A DNA stretch of 64,000 bases from Tillandsia leiboldiana (lineage: Eukaryota; Streptophyta; Magnoliopsida; Poales; Bromeliaceae): the NCBI GenBank assembly GCA_029204045.2, contig CM055077.1:5439736-5503735 (forward strand), in the 5' to 3' direction. The notes under the pieces were generated by a model. It had not been told where the DNA came from, ran no database searches, and saw only the letters and a program-made list of their open reading frames with translations. Below, in pieces: positions 1-9,656 of this stretch; position 1 is the stretch's first letter, and each line of letters starts with the position of its first letter. The position numbers were made by a program, and so were the translations under genes.

Positions 1-427
1 ATTTCGTCAGTGCCACTGTGCTCAGAATGACGAAGCGATTAAAATCGACAACCTGGATTGTCAGATTCAGACACCAGACAGTGAATCGGCCGACGTTCGC
101 CAGCGGAAAATCCGAATCAGGGGTTACTATTCACTTGTACTATTCACTTAAGTCACGGGTCCCACCAGCTTTTTCTCTGATTTCTGGATAATCTGACCGT
201 CGGATAGAAAATCGGTCTATACCATTTTCAATTGATTCGACGAGACGGTCGCACTGGCAATTTCAGATTTTCGATATCAAACTCGGATCTGAAAGGCAGA
301 AATAGTGCTCCGTAAACTGTGCAATTTGCACACCGGTATACAACCACATAGATTTACTTTTGCATTTCCTTATTCATATTGACATTTGAATTCTTCAAAT
401 TCAAATTTGAATTTCTAGAGTACTACA
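1..427. repeat. terminal fragment of a large LTR (TGTCACGCC...TACTACA type)
   Basis: The segment runs from the window edge to a TACTACA end at 421-427. It is clearly related to the last ~430 bases of the solo LTR that ends at 51430: both have the motif order GTCGG/ATCGAAAA, a GACAAGACG- or GACGAGACGGTCGC-like stretch, GTGCAA(T/C)TTGCACACCG, and a final TACTACA. The start of this LTR lies outside the window, so it cannot be said whether it is a solo LTR or part of a full element. The match to a defined LTR end is good; the superfamily (probably Ty3/gypsy) is inferred. Confidence 0.7.
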
Positions 428-899
428 TTGTGCCCTTAAAAATAATGTGGATAATCCTAGGAGAATGCTTTCGAGTTGGGACTAAGGATTAGTATGGTAC
501 GATTTGGTTTGGAGTGCAAGGTAAATTAAAGTTGAATCAGCTAAATCATATCATGCTTCGGGATTTAAAAGCGGTCTAATTTTATTCTTTTTTAAAATCA
601 AAGTTAAAAATAAATTTTTAGGATCTGGGCAGATCCGCCACGAGTATAGAAAATTTTCTATCCATTCGGACAGAGTGACTAGGCAAGTACAAATGCACAA
701 CCAAAAATTTCTAACAATCAAGATGATATTAAACAATAACAGATATCCCAACATAAAAATTCTAGAACATAATGAAATCCATAACTAATATCTCACTAAC
801 ATAAATCAAGTAGATATGTCATGTTCGATCACTAATGTCAACTGATAATAGAAACAACTAAAGATTCAATATCATAAGGAAAGCAGTAAATAAGGTGTA
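428..899. other. intergenic, no gene seen
   Basis: AT-rich sequence between the LTR fragment and the CACTA-like remnant. No coding, RNA or repeat signature was recognised. A CACAACCAAAAATTT stretch near 691 loosely resembles the complement of the CACTA-type right end at 3518-3531 and could be its degenerate partner, but the match is weak. Confidence 0.4.
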
Positions 900-1242
900 G
901 GCCAGCTATCTAGCTAGCAACATGGGTTCCAATGCAATATTTATAGCAACATGAATTTATAGCAATATTTATTTAAGTATTGATAAATATAAAATTTATT
1001 GGCATTTATAGAAAATTATTGCTAAATATGACATTTATTGACATTTATAAATTATTGTTGATAAATAAAAATATACAATAATATTTATTTTTAAATACTG
1101 GTAAATGATAATTAAATCAAAGACATATATTTGTTAATGCCTCTAATGACATTTAATTATCAATATTTATAATTAAATATTGGTAAAAAAATTAAATCCA
1201 CATTTATACGAAAGTAACGTGGGTTCCAATATTTGTTTCCTC

Positions 1243-1545
1243 TCCCGTCTCAAACATCCGTCTCATCCTTTAGGGTTTTGTTTTGCCCCTTCCACCTCAA
1301 ACATCCGCCTCATCCTTTAGGGTTTAGTTTTTTCTCTCCCGTCTCAAACATCTGCCTCATCCTTTAGGGTTTAGTTTTTTCCCTCCCGTAGGGTTTTGTT
1401 TTTCCCCTTCCACCTCAAACATCCGCCTCATCCTTTAGGGTTTAGTTTTTTCTTTCCCGTCTCAAACATCTGCCTCATCCTTTAGGGTTTAGTTTTTTCC
1501 CTCCCGTCTCAAACATCTAGTTTATCCTTTAGGATTTAATTCGAT
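1243..1545. repeat. tandem repeat, ~47-bp units each with a TTTAGGG motif
   Basis: About six and a half degenerate units share the order CTCAAACATC(C/T)GCCTCATCC, TTTAGGGTTT(A/T)G, then a T-rich and CCC tail. Two alternating unit types, one led by CACCTCAAAC and one by CTCCCGTCTCAAAC, form a higher-order period of about 118 bp (for example 1293 to 1411). Each complete unit carries the plant telomere heptamer TTTAGGG once, followed by a partial second copy. It lies inside the CACTA-like remnant, upstream of its coding scrap. Confidence 0.8.
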
Positions 1546-2429
1546 CATCTTCCTTCTTAATTAAGGTTTGTAGGTAACAATTTGAAACCCTATTTTTTTT
1601 AGTCTGTTTATTTTTATTTGATATTTATTTTTCTCTAATCTAAGGTGTGTCTCATAGAATTATTTCTATTTTTTTTTATGAATTTCATTTTTTTAAGTTC
1701 TAAATTGTAAAGAAATTTTATAATCGATAGTATTGGAATCTTATGGGCCAAATCTAAAAAATTAAAAGTTTTTAGATATTTTTTATTTATTCAATGAGAT
1801 AGAATCTTTATATATATATATATATATGTTATATTTATGCCATGTCGAGAGATTTCAATTAATTTGTTTATTTTTGTTTTCTTTGTTATATTGAAAGGGC
1901 ACATTTAATTAATTGCATAATAGTTCTAATCATATTTTATTTTATTTTTCAGAATGATAATAATAGCATTCCGTCTGAAGGGTTCCGAGAAACGAAATAC
2001 AATCTTCTGAATCTAGTTTTGAGGTACCACAAAGTAAGATGGTTTCTATCTCTAATTAATTTATCTTAATTTTCTTGTATAAAACATTGTATGCACCTAA
2101 GATCAATTTGGATGTTCAATATATACTATATTTGAATGCAGATTTATCGAGCAAAAGTTATTGCGAAGAAGGTCCATACTATGCTAGATAATGGGGTTAT
2201 CTTCTATTGCTTATTCAAATTTTTCTTGTTATTTATTTCTTATGCATACAACTCTTAATTTTTTATTCTATTCTTTTTATGTTATACTTTATTATTATTG
2301 CAAGATATTTTTTATGTCATTAATTAGGAAGATTATTATGATCATGTGATATTTGCTCACTTATACAAGTTAGTCTTAAAATTTTAAAATTTTAACTGTA
2401 TTTCTTTTTTTTTTTTTACTGAATATTAG

Positions 2430-2672
2430 GGTGGACTTGAAGTATATTTAAAAAGTCTGAAAAAACCCCATAAATATGTTGCGCAAGGTTCTTTGTTGAG
2501 CACAAATCCAACTACTAAAATAGGCGGCGTCAAGTTAGGATCACAATGCTGGGAGGTTCAAATAAATGTTCTAATAGAACAAAATGAGCCATTATTAAGA
2601 TCATATGGAGATTTTCAAACCATCGGAGATGCCGTAGGAGCAACTGTGGCTTGGCTATTTATATTTGTATGA
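2430..2672 (+). pseudogene. CACTA-associated TNP1/DUF8039-like domain, exon fragment
   Basis: An open segment of about 80 codons follows a T-rich, intron-like stretch ending in TAG and runs to a TGA at 2670. The translation has the order found in the plant DUF8039 domain: VAQGSLLSTNPTTKIGG, then a CWEV motif, an EPLLRSYGDF-like motif and an IGDAVGATVAWL-like motif near the end. In the intact proteins this domain lies in the En/Spm (CACTA) TNP1-like ORF. Short possible upstream exons (about 1953-2035 and 2136-2190) could not be verified. It is a remnant inside the CACTA-like element with no sign of host function. The family assignment is from motif memory. Confidence 0.6.
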
Positions 2673-3531
2673 GACTTATTATTATTATTATTTTAGCTTC
2701 TAACTAATTTTATAATTTAATATACATTATTGACCCGTTGTAACTAACTTTTAGTGTGTTCTACTATTTCTGCAGGTTCAGCGCAAGTAAGGTTGCATTG
2801 GAATTCGAGATATTTACACATATTTTGTTATGATGACATGCTACTTTATGTGATCTGGTCAATTTTGTATTCAGATGTTGAATGTACTAATTACTACTTT
2901 ATGTCATGTGATTATTTTTTTATTACTTATTACTACTTATGTGGTTAGAAAACTTGGTAGCATTTTAACTTGTTACAATTTTGGATGATGAATGTATTAA
3001 ACAGTTTGAACTTATTTGTTTTTTGAATTAGTAATGAGCTTATCAAATTATTTGTATTGTTTTATTATGAATGACAGATATTATTTATTACATGAAAATA
3101 CTGAAATCAAATATTATTTAATAAATTGCATAGATCATCAATATTATGGTAAAATGTAATTATTATATGATATATATTTGTAAAATATTTTAGAATTACC
3201 GGCATTTACAATTGCTGGAATCAACAATAGAATATCATCATTTATATAATATTGCAAATTAATTAATAATTACCGGTATTTACTAGTGCCGGAGATGATT
3301 TAAAAATACAAGCATTTAAAAAATATCGGTAATAACTATTTCTATAGTGGCATTTGTTTAATGTTACTAATTACTTAATATTAATGGTGATCTGTTTAAA
3401 TGCCGGTAGAAGATTCACCAACATGAGTATAAGCGGCATTAAAAATATAATGTCACTAATTGTTTTAGAAGCAATTTTTAGACTTTATGCGGCAATAACA
3501 GAATGTCACTAAAGCACAATTTTTTGGTAGT

Positions 3532-5040
3532 CTCACAACATCGTCCCAACATCTCACCACCCGACGGACCTGAAAAAGAGGTTACCAGAGGGTGTGAGAT
3601 ACAACTGAATGTATCCCAATGGATACAACGAGCGGGAGAACAGCAAATCGTACCTACTGGTATACAATAATCAATAGATAAGTAAATCACTAGGCATATA
3701 TGAAAGCATGTAAAGACAGATATAATAATCACAGTGTTATATCAAAAGGGGTACTGATAATCATGTATTAAGGCATATGAAATAAATATGGCAATAGTAA
3801 ATAATAAATCAATAATAACAAGAATATGCGTCAATGCTGGAATCCAAGTACCTAATAAATACCTCTATTGGTCTCGGGGACCTCAGGTCAATGCCACTAT
3901 CTGGCACCTATCGGGCTGACGTAATCCTGCACCACTCAATGTTATCTGGGGCTCACGGGTCATACATACCACTTTACCGATAAAGAACATCACCACGAGG
4001 GCCAGTCCGCTGGAGTACGTGAATGAACAACTAGTGATGTGACGATCATAATACTAATGCTCAAGCTCGCGGTCTAAAGACCGGGTGATCAACACTAAGC
4101 CGAAAACTCCCAAACGGGATGCCAATTAACTGTGAAATCATCTCATACTGTATAACAGTAACTGATCTCCTACTCTATCATGCAAAACAAGGATAGGGAG
4201 ATACTGAAATACTTTGAATAGAAGCATAGTTAAGTAATGACCAATCAAACATGGTATATGTCAATGTATAAGAAGCTAGACATACTGAAATCAAAAGCAA
4301 TATAACTCAAAGCATAGGATCAGGGCTAGCAAGATCACTGGGATCCGACCGAGTATGGTACCTAGTGAGGTGATACTATGCTGATGCCCGTATCGAAGTA
4401 CCCACCTCAGTGTAGGCGGTCCTAAAATTCGCTGCTCAGCTCTCGTACAGGCTCCTGGCTGCTTGGGCCTAAATCAATATCACAGATCAGTAACAAACTC
4501 TCAGAAACCTATCCCACATACTCACAGTGTATAAAACGACTATACAGTGGACTTTACTTAAGTCTCAGGATCCGCAGAAATTTTCAAAAATTCGCCGGTT
4601 GACCACTAATGGTTCGTATAGTGTGTGTAGGCTACCGAATCGAATGAAACTTTGCCTGCTGCCCCAGAACGCTTAGTTTTAGGTGTCCGGGCAGCAACAG
4701 CCAACTCTGTGCATATATAGACTTGAACGGTACCATAAATACCAAAAACAACTTATGAAAATGTCGACTTCGGCTACGGAAGTCACCAATGCGAAACGAA
4801 GATCACTAGACCAGCCAGGACAGTATCGGGAACAGCCAGGGACACCTGGAAATCATAAATGATCTTCCAATTTGCTCGGATCGCGCATTTTACGCCGAAA
4901 CTAGATAAACCGACGATTTCGCCGATTTACGACTCGTTAATCAATTTTCGCTTAACGAAAGCCAACAGACCTTGAACGAAAAGTCCAGAGGTCACGTGCA
5001 TACTGCCCGAGGTAGCCCAAGTGGTTACATTTGCAACTAG
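3532..5040. repeat. outer large LTR, left part (interrupted)
   Basis: The segment aligns by eye with the early part of the solo LTR at 46791-51430. Shared blocks include CGTCCCAACATC...ACCTGAAAAA, GAGGGTGTGAGA, CGTACCTACTGGTATACAATA (compare 47100-47260), and ATGCCACTATCTGGCACCTATC plus TTTACCG(A/G)TAAAGAACA (compare 47520-47620). The LTR start is missing because the CACTA-like element abuts it. The segment is broken at 5040/5041 by insertion of a second LTR flanked by ACTAG, and it resumes at 34225. It is one member of a group of related multi-kilobase LTRs in this window. No coding content was seen. Confidence 0.7.
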
Positions 5041-5512
5041 TGTCACGCCCCGGGGTCGAAACTGTGACACAGGCTCGCTAACAGATTTGCCGCCCATACG
5101 GAAAGTCCCGTATAGGCGAAGCGTCTAACCTGCAAAAGATAATACTACAGTTATACAGATATCATAACGAGAAAAGTAAACTACTGAAATAAAAGATACA
5201 ACCCCAAATAGTACATGTCAGGTCCTCATAATACATAAATCGCTCAAAATAATCTCTCAAAAGTAAATATACAATAATCCACTGACAGTACAGAAAATCT
5301 CCAAAAAAAGGTACAACTACTCTCCAAGAAAGGGCAGGGATCTAGCTCACGACTCCCTTACCTCGGTCAGTAGAAACAACAATAGCAGGGGTAGGAACTG
5401 GAGTAGATGCCTCTGAAAAAAGTCACCATAGAGGGTGTGAGAACTACATCAAACAGTAGTTCTCAATGGGTACCGTCTCCAAGACTACGGTCTGCCCACT
5501 AAGTCTACTAGA
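5041..5512. repeat. middle large LTR, left part (TGTCACGCCCCGG start)
   Basis: The LTR starts at TGTCACGCCCCGG (5041), preceded by ACTAG (5036-5040). The matching end is a terminal CACA at 34224 followed directly by ACTAG (34225-34229), giving a 5-bp target duplication. Its start is related to that of the solo LTR at 46791. At 5512/5513 it is split by the Sirevirus, which duplicated CTAGA. Leaving out the Sirevirus, the whole LTR is about 2.7 kb. No internal domain was seen, so it is probably a solo LTR. Confidence 0.75.
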
Positions 5513-5815
5513 TGTTGGGTTATATGTAATATAGATCTAAATAGGGGAAGAAACACCTAGAGGGGGGTGAATAGGTGTAAACGTATAAACACTCAAAAAT
5601 CGTTGCGATAAAAACCCAATGCGGAAATAAAAATAACACGCAAGATTTTTACGTGGAAAACTCCATCACCGGAGTAAAAAACCACGGGACCGATAACACG
5701 GCAGAAATCCACTAGAATTAAAACACGTACAAGGTGATTTACCGTACACACTTACGACTCAACCTTTTCCATACGCTCCTAGAGGATCTTCTCCGCTCGC
5801 TCCGCGACGCTTCTC

Positions 5816-5986
5816 GAATCCACGATCTGCGCCCAACGCCGAATCCACGGCGTCCAACGTCGAATCCACGACGTCCGACCGAATCCACGGTCTGCACCCA
5901 ATAGCACCCTTCGAATCCACGAACGTGCCTCGCTCCGAATCCACGAGAGCGGTTGAACCTTGAATCCACAAGGACACGCGAATCCA
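5816..5986 (-). repeat. eight CGTGGATTCG motifs in the LTR leader region
   Basis: On the plus strand GAATCCA starts at 5816, 5841, 5862, 5881, 5913, 5937, 5962 and 5980. Most copies are CGAATCCACG. Spacing is 18-32 bases. The array lies about 300-470 bases downstream of the LTR TATA box in element orientation, so it should be in the transcribed R/U5 leader. The same array is at 16047-16216 and in both LTRs of copy B. Its function is unknown. Confidence 0.8.
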
Positions 5987-6285
5987 CGCGCCGATTTTGG
6001 GGAAATCGTTGTTTTTGGGTGGTGATGATCCGCCGAATACTTAGATCAAAGATAGATCGGAAATACCATCTAAGTATTCATTAGTTTGATTCAACTCAAG
6101 ATGTGAGTATGAAAACCTAGAATCAAACTAATCAATATAGATGAAGAAACATAGAGTATTCTCTAATGATTTCCTTTCTTCTCTATATGTGGATCTTAGG
6201 CCGTATGAAAATGATATATAAAAATGACGGCTCTTTTCATTTCCGGCCTCATTTGGATTAACCCTAGAAAAAGAGTCATAGGGTC

Positions 6286-6293
6286 TATTTATA
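6286..6293 (-). promoter_or_regulatory. LTR TATA box
   Basis: On the minus strand the sequence reads CTATAAATAGA, a strong plant TATA box. It lies about 65 bases downstream of the palindrome array in element orientation, and transcription would start near 6255. The equivalent box in the 5' LTR, which would drive the element, is at 16514-16521. Confidence 0.7.
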
Positions 6294-6359
6294 GGTTAGA
6301 AACATTTGGAAGGAGATAAGAATAAAAAACCTAACATTTCTGGAATTTTTACGGACGGC

Positions 6360-6579
6360 GATCCGGATCGGATTTGGGCGATCCGGATTGCAGTAGCAAT
6401 AAAGACGGTTTCCAGAAAACAAACGTTCGGGATCCGGATCGGAATGCCTGATCCGGATCGTTCATACATTTCAGAAAACTCAACGTTCGGGATCCGGATC
6501 GTGAGATGCTGCGATCGGATTGAAGTAATGTATGAAACAACAACCTTCGGGATCCGGATCGCTGGCTCTGATCCGGATC
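6360..6579 (-). promoter_or_regulatory. GATCCGGATC palindrome array in U3
   Basis: Perfect GATCCGGATC palindromes occur at 6360, 6431, 6450, 6491, 6551 and 6570, with degenerate copies near 6380 and 6512. They come in pairs 19-20 bases apart, and the pairs repeat at 60 bases (6431, 6491, 6551), usually preceded by GTTCGG or CTTCGG. The array sits directly upstream of the LTR TATA box in element orientation. Similar palindrome clusters are known from LTRs of maize Sireviruses. A protein-binding or hairpin role is inferred. Confidence 0.75.
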
Positions 6580-6806
6580 CTGAACCTGTCCGAACACCAG
6601 TTTTTGATTTTTATGCAATTAAAAATTCTTCCAGATGTTTCTACACTACAAGAAGTATTCGGATCACCAATAATCTTTAGTTAAACATACCTGATCCTTT
6701 TGAATTCTTCTTTATTGAGATTGAGTTAAATGATCCAACTTTCTTCACCTTCAATCTTCAAGACTTGAACCTTTCACGAAACTACGCCAACTCAAATTCC
6801 GTAACA

Positions 6807-6825
6807 ATCTCCCCCTTTGGCGGTT
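6807..6825 (-). other. polypurine tract
   Basis: The minus strand reads CGCCAAAGGGGGAGAT immediately before the 3' LTR start TGTTACGG. This is the expected plus-strand DNA priming site. The stretch to 7550 is otherwise 3' untranslated element sequence without a gene, apart from the polypurine-like copy at 7370. Confidence 0.85.
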
Positions 6826-7369
6826 TCGTGACAAAACACAGATCCACTAAAGAAAATTCAAAAAGATATTTTTATTGCTATCACCATACAACAAAAATTT
6901 ACAATGGAGATCCAAAAAATTTAAAAACATGAGATAAACTCCTAAACCAGACTCTAGACTTAGACATCTGTACTCTCTGCACAAAGAAATCATTCTTGAC
7001 AAAAAGAGATCGTTAGATACCTCAAGAATATTTAGCATTCAAAACCTAACAGAGATAGAGTTTATGCTCACCATGACATTGAGTAATGCAGATATGTAAA
7101 AGATCACAATCAAACATTGACATATCTTCTAAGCAATAAAATTCCAAATGTCATAACTTTGCTTTGTTAGTAATCAAACAACTTGTTAGTAATAATACAT
7201 GTCCAAATAGTTAGTCGAATAGTTAGTAGGAACATGCAACAAATCACAAGATGAAAACCAAAGTTGTGATACTTACCTTTCACCAAAGTCAAAGTTGAAG
7301 TGATACTTACCTCGATGTTCACACATTCACATCATCATTGTTCAATCATTGTTCAATGTTCTAGCTAAA

Positions 7370-7389
7370 CTCTCTCCCCCTTTTTGTCA
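7370..7389 (-). other. second polypurine-like tract
   Basis: The minus strand reads GACAAAAAGGGGGAGAGAG, closely resembling the functional tract at 6807-6825. It lies between the envelope-like ORF and the 3' LTR. Multiple polypurine tracts downstream of pol are a described Sirevirus trait. Use as an extra priming site is inferred. Confidence 0.6.
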
Positions 7390-7550
7390 CAAATAAAGCC
7401 AAAATTACCAAAAATTTAAGGAGAGTTAAAAATTTCAAAAAAAATTGTTCCGAACTGTGAGAACTAGACTAAGAGTAAGTCCTAAAAACTGAAAAACCTG
7501 CACAAGAAAAGATTAAAAATCTGCACAAGAAAAAGAATAAAAGGAAGGAA

Positions 7551-8978
7551 TCAGTCATCAGATTCGGAGTCTTCAGAGCTCGTGCAGCCCATCTTAGAGA
7601 ACATCTTTTTCACCAGCTTGTTCATTGAATTGACCTTCTTAGTTATGGTAATATGAGCTGCCGTGATGAGCTCCAGCTCATTGGAAATTCTCATCTGTGC
7701 CTTCGAAATCTGTTCCTGCTCAAAAGATAATCGTTGTTGTTTTTTGTAGATGGATGAGACTGATGCTTCATCTGCTGGTGTGGGTGCTGGTTGTGATGGT
7801 GATGCAGAAGTACCGGTAGTAGGTTTCGTTCCGCATGGAGGAACTGGAGTGACATGAGGCAATTTGTGAAGGGACTTGACAATGGTGGATTCATCGATCA
7901 TGCCCAAGCAGTGATGATAAGTTGTTGAACTAATATCAACTTGAAATCTCTTTAAGATTCTCATTATAATCAATGGAAATGGGATCCTTTCAGTGGGATG
8001 AGGATGCTCAACATATCTCGTCATCCTATTCCAAATAATGTATGGAATGTTGATATTTAATCCCATTGCCTCTGACGGATGTCCTAAGAGATACAAAAAC
8101 AACATTCGATCCCATCTCAAGACTTTCGTCTGCATATTTGGAAGGATATTGTAACAAGTGATGAAGTTTAGAAATCGGTACTCAAGACGAAGTTCTTTGG
8201 ATTTGATAGACTTCTCCGTTGATTGAGTTCCCTCCAAACATATTCCCTTTATGACCATTTGCCACATCGAGTTTGTCAAAACCTTTCCCTTCAGGTAATT
8301 AACTCCTGTCCTGCTGGCTTGCATTCCCAATACCTCGGCAATCAACTGTGGAGTGATTTTAAACCTTGTGCCTTGGATATTCGTGTAAAACTCCATCGGA
8401 CCATTTTCATTTTCTCGAAGGTTCCGTGCATTTGTATAGAAAGTCCTCACGTGATGCAGACAGTATCCAAGCATTTCTGGGAATCGGCATATTTGAATAA
8501 GCTTTGCTTGTTCAATCAGAACACCAAACTCGGGAGAGTGATCTCGTAGAGCCTCAATATTAACATGCCTCTCGCCAATGCACTCACGATTCTCAAATGC
8601 CCTTAGGCGATCTGCATTAACGAACACTTGTTCCTCACAAGGAGGAGAGTCAGGAACTATTGGCGTGTCAATATCAGCGTCTCGTCGTAGTCCAAAACGT
8701 CTAGTCACTCGTTTTCTTTTCACAGAGATGGTTGGTGTAGCCATAGGCGCTTTTCCTGTGTCCATGGGCCCCTTTCCTTTTGATCCATCGGAAGCTTTTC
8801 CTTTTGAAACTTCAGACATCTTTTGTTCAGGCAATGAGTCATCATCATCTGTTAATTCAGTCCAATCTATCTCTTAACAATCTGCTTCCACTTCTGTGTC
8901 GCTGATCATATGAAACTCACCTTTTTGTTGTGTTTTCTTAACTCTTTTTAATTTGTTTGTGGCCCGAGTGTGCACCAT
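7551..8978 (-). pseudogene. third (envelope-like / putative plant transposon protein) ORF of the Sirevirus
   Basis: The frame opens at ATG 8978 (peptide MVHTRATNK..., a start common in plant envelope-like ORFs) or at an in-frame ATG at 9014. It is interrupted by TAA at 8874-8876 and then stays open for more than 430 codons to the stop at 7551. The N-terminal ~100 residues are basic and Ser/Lys-rich. The middle (an FYTNARN-, MEFYTNIQG- and ITPQLIAEVLGMQ-like series) resembles the plant Transposase_32/envelope-like family found as an extra ORF in some retrotransposons. The C terminus is Pro- and Ser-rich with a coiled-coil-like stretch and an acidic end. No convincing signal peptide, fusion peptide or C-terminal membrane anchor is visible, so a true envelope role is not supported. 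It lies between pol and the 3' LTR and has its own upstream signals (9045-9656). The TAA is present in both copies, so it is probably real. Confidence 0.75.
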
Positions 8979-9044
8979 AGTGACCAACAAAAGAATGATC
9001 CATGAGAATCCCATTGATCCAAGTGCCTTAAGAAGATTGAAATC

Positions 9045-9429
9045 CTGTGAAGACCAACTCAAGAACACATGAAAGATTGTTAATTTTCAAAGATTTGAAA
9101 AAAAATTGTACCCAAATAATCATAATCATGTAGAGAGACTAAGAATCAAATTAGTTTTGCAAAAGGACTTTTAAAAATAGATCAATTGCATGATTTTCGA
9201 AAATCCTTATTATATGCCCTAAAACCGAAATTTTAGAAATCGAAGCCTAAAAATCCGTTTAACTTGGGAATACCTAGCATATAATCAAAACTAATCTACC
9301 CAAAGTTCTTATTTCAAAAGAAATTTGATCAAAAACCATCCACAAACGAAATCGATCCAAGAAATTCATCACGTTTGAGGAGGAAAAAGAAAAACGGTGA
9401 AAAACCGAGATTTGATCAACAAAACTTAC
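9045..9429 (-). other. candidate intron upstream of the third ORF
   Basis: On the minus strand a strong donor (ATACAA then GTAAGTTTT, intron starting at 9429) and a strong acceptor (GTCTTCACAG ending at 9045) bound a 385-base, T-rich segment. The acceptor lies 67 bases upstream of ATG 8978. Upstream of the donor is a CT-rich, leader-like stretch (about 9440-9500). The arrangement resembles a plant 5'-UTR intron. Splicing is predicted from the signals only. Confidence 0.45.
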
Positions 9430-9564
9430 TTGTATTCGAAGAACTTGAGTTAGGAAAGCTCCAAGGTGCAATATTTCTAGAGAGAGAGGCTCTAGAGAAA
9501 TAAGAACAAAAGATTAAGGTAAAAGAAATCAAAACCGTCTTGTTCTTATTAAAACCCTAGCCGT

Positions 9565-9656
9565 GATCCGGATCGGATCGAGATTTCGATCCGGATCGGC
9601 CAGCCGCAGGAAGAAGCCTGCGTTCGGGATCCGGATCATCTTTCCCGATCCGGATC
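9565..9656 (-). promoter_or_regulatory. internal GATCCGGATC cluster upstream of the third ORF
   Basis: Four perfect GATCCGGATC palindromes start at 9565, 9588, 9628 and 9647. The last two keep the 19-base spacing and GTTCGG lead seen in the LTR array. In element orientation they precede an AACCCTAG-type box (9554-9560 region), a leader-like stretch and the candidate intron, and then the envelope-like ORF. This is read as a copy of the LTR promoter module driving that ORF. The same cluster is in copy B at about 24494-24586. Confidence 0.55.

Larger units (their letters stand above)
900..3531. mobile_element. CACTA-like (En/Spm) DNA transposon remnant
   Basis: The segment contains a coding scrap resembling the DUF8039/TNP1-type protein of plant CACTA elements (2430-2672). 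It is flanked by AT-rich subterminal-looking repeats: GCATTTATA/ATTGATAAATA variants at about 930-1200, and GGCATTTACA, CCGGTATTTACTAGTGCCGG and GCGGCATTA variants at about 3190-3500. The right end is probably AATTTTTTGGTAGT at 3518-3531, whose complement ACTACCAAAAAATT resembles a CACTA terminus with the first base changed. Directly after it the sequence switches to large-LTR sequence (3532 onward). The left end and a 3-bp target duplication were not found, so the boundaries are approximate. No intact transposase is present. Confidence 0.5.
5513..6806 (-). repeat. 3' LTR of Sirevirus copy A
   Basis: Starts TGTTGGGTTATATG on the plus strand and ends TTCCGTAACA. It differs from the 15745 LTR at several fixed positions, for example GTTGTTTTT versus GTTATTTTT, AGAGTCAT versus AGAATCAT, CCAGATG versus CCAGGTG, and TTTATTGAG versus TTTCTTGAG. 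From its right-hand edge (the element 5' side) it carries the palindrome array (6360-6579), a TATA box (6286-6293) and a CGTGGATTC array (5816-5986). Open frames inside it come from these GC-rich repeats and are not genes. Confidence 0.92.

Noticed and set aside
6355..6583. Regularly spaced palindromes resembling a CRISPR array
   Set aside because: Units are 10 bases, spacers are not unique, and the host is a plant; the array lies in an LTR U3.
5739..6680. Several open frames of 60-124 codons in the LTR palindrome and CGTGGATTC arrays, on both strands
   Set aside because: They follow the repeat units (GATCCGGATC gives DPD/SGS-like strings) and overlap on opposite strands; they are composition effects.
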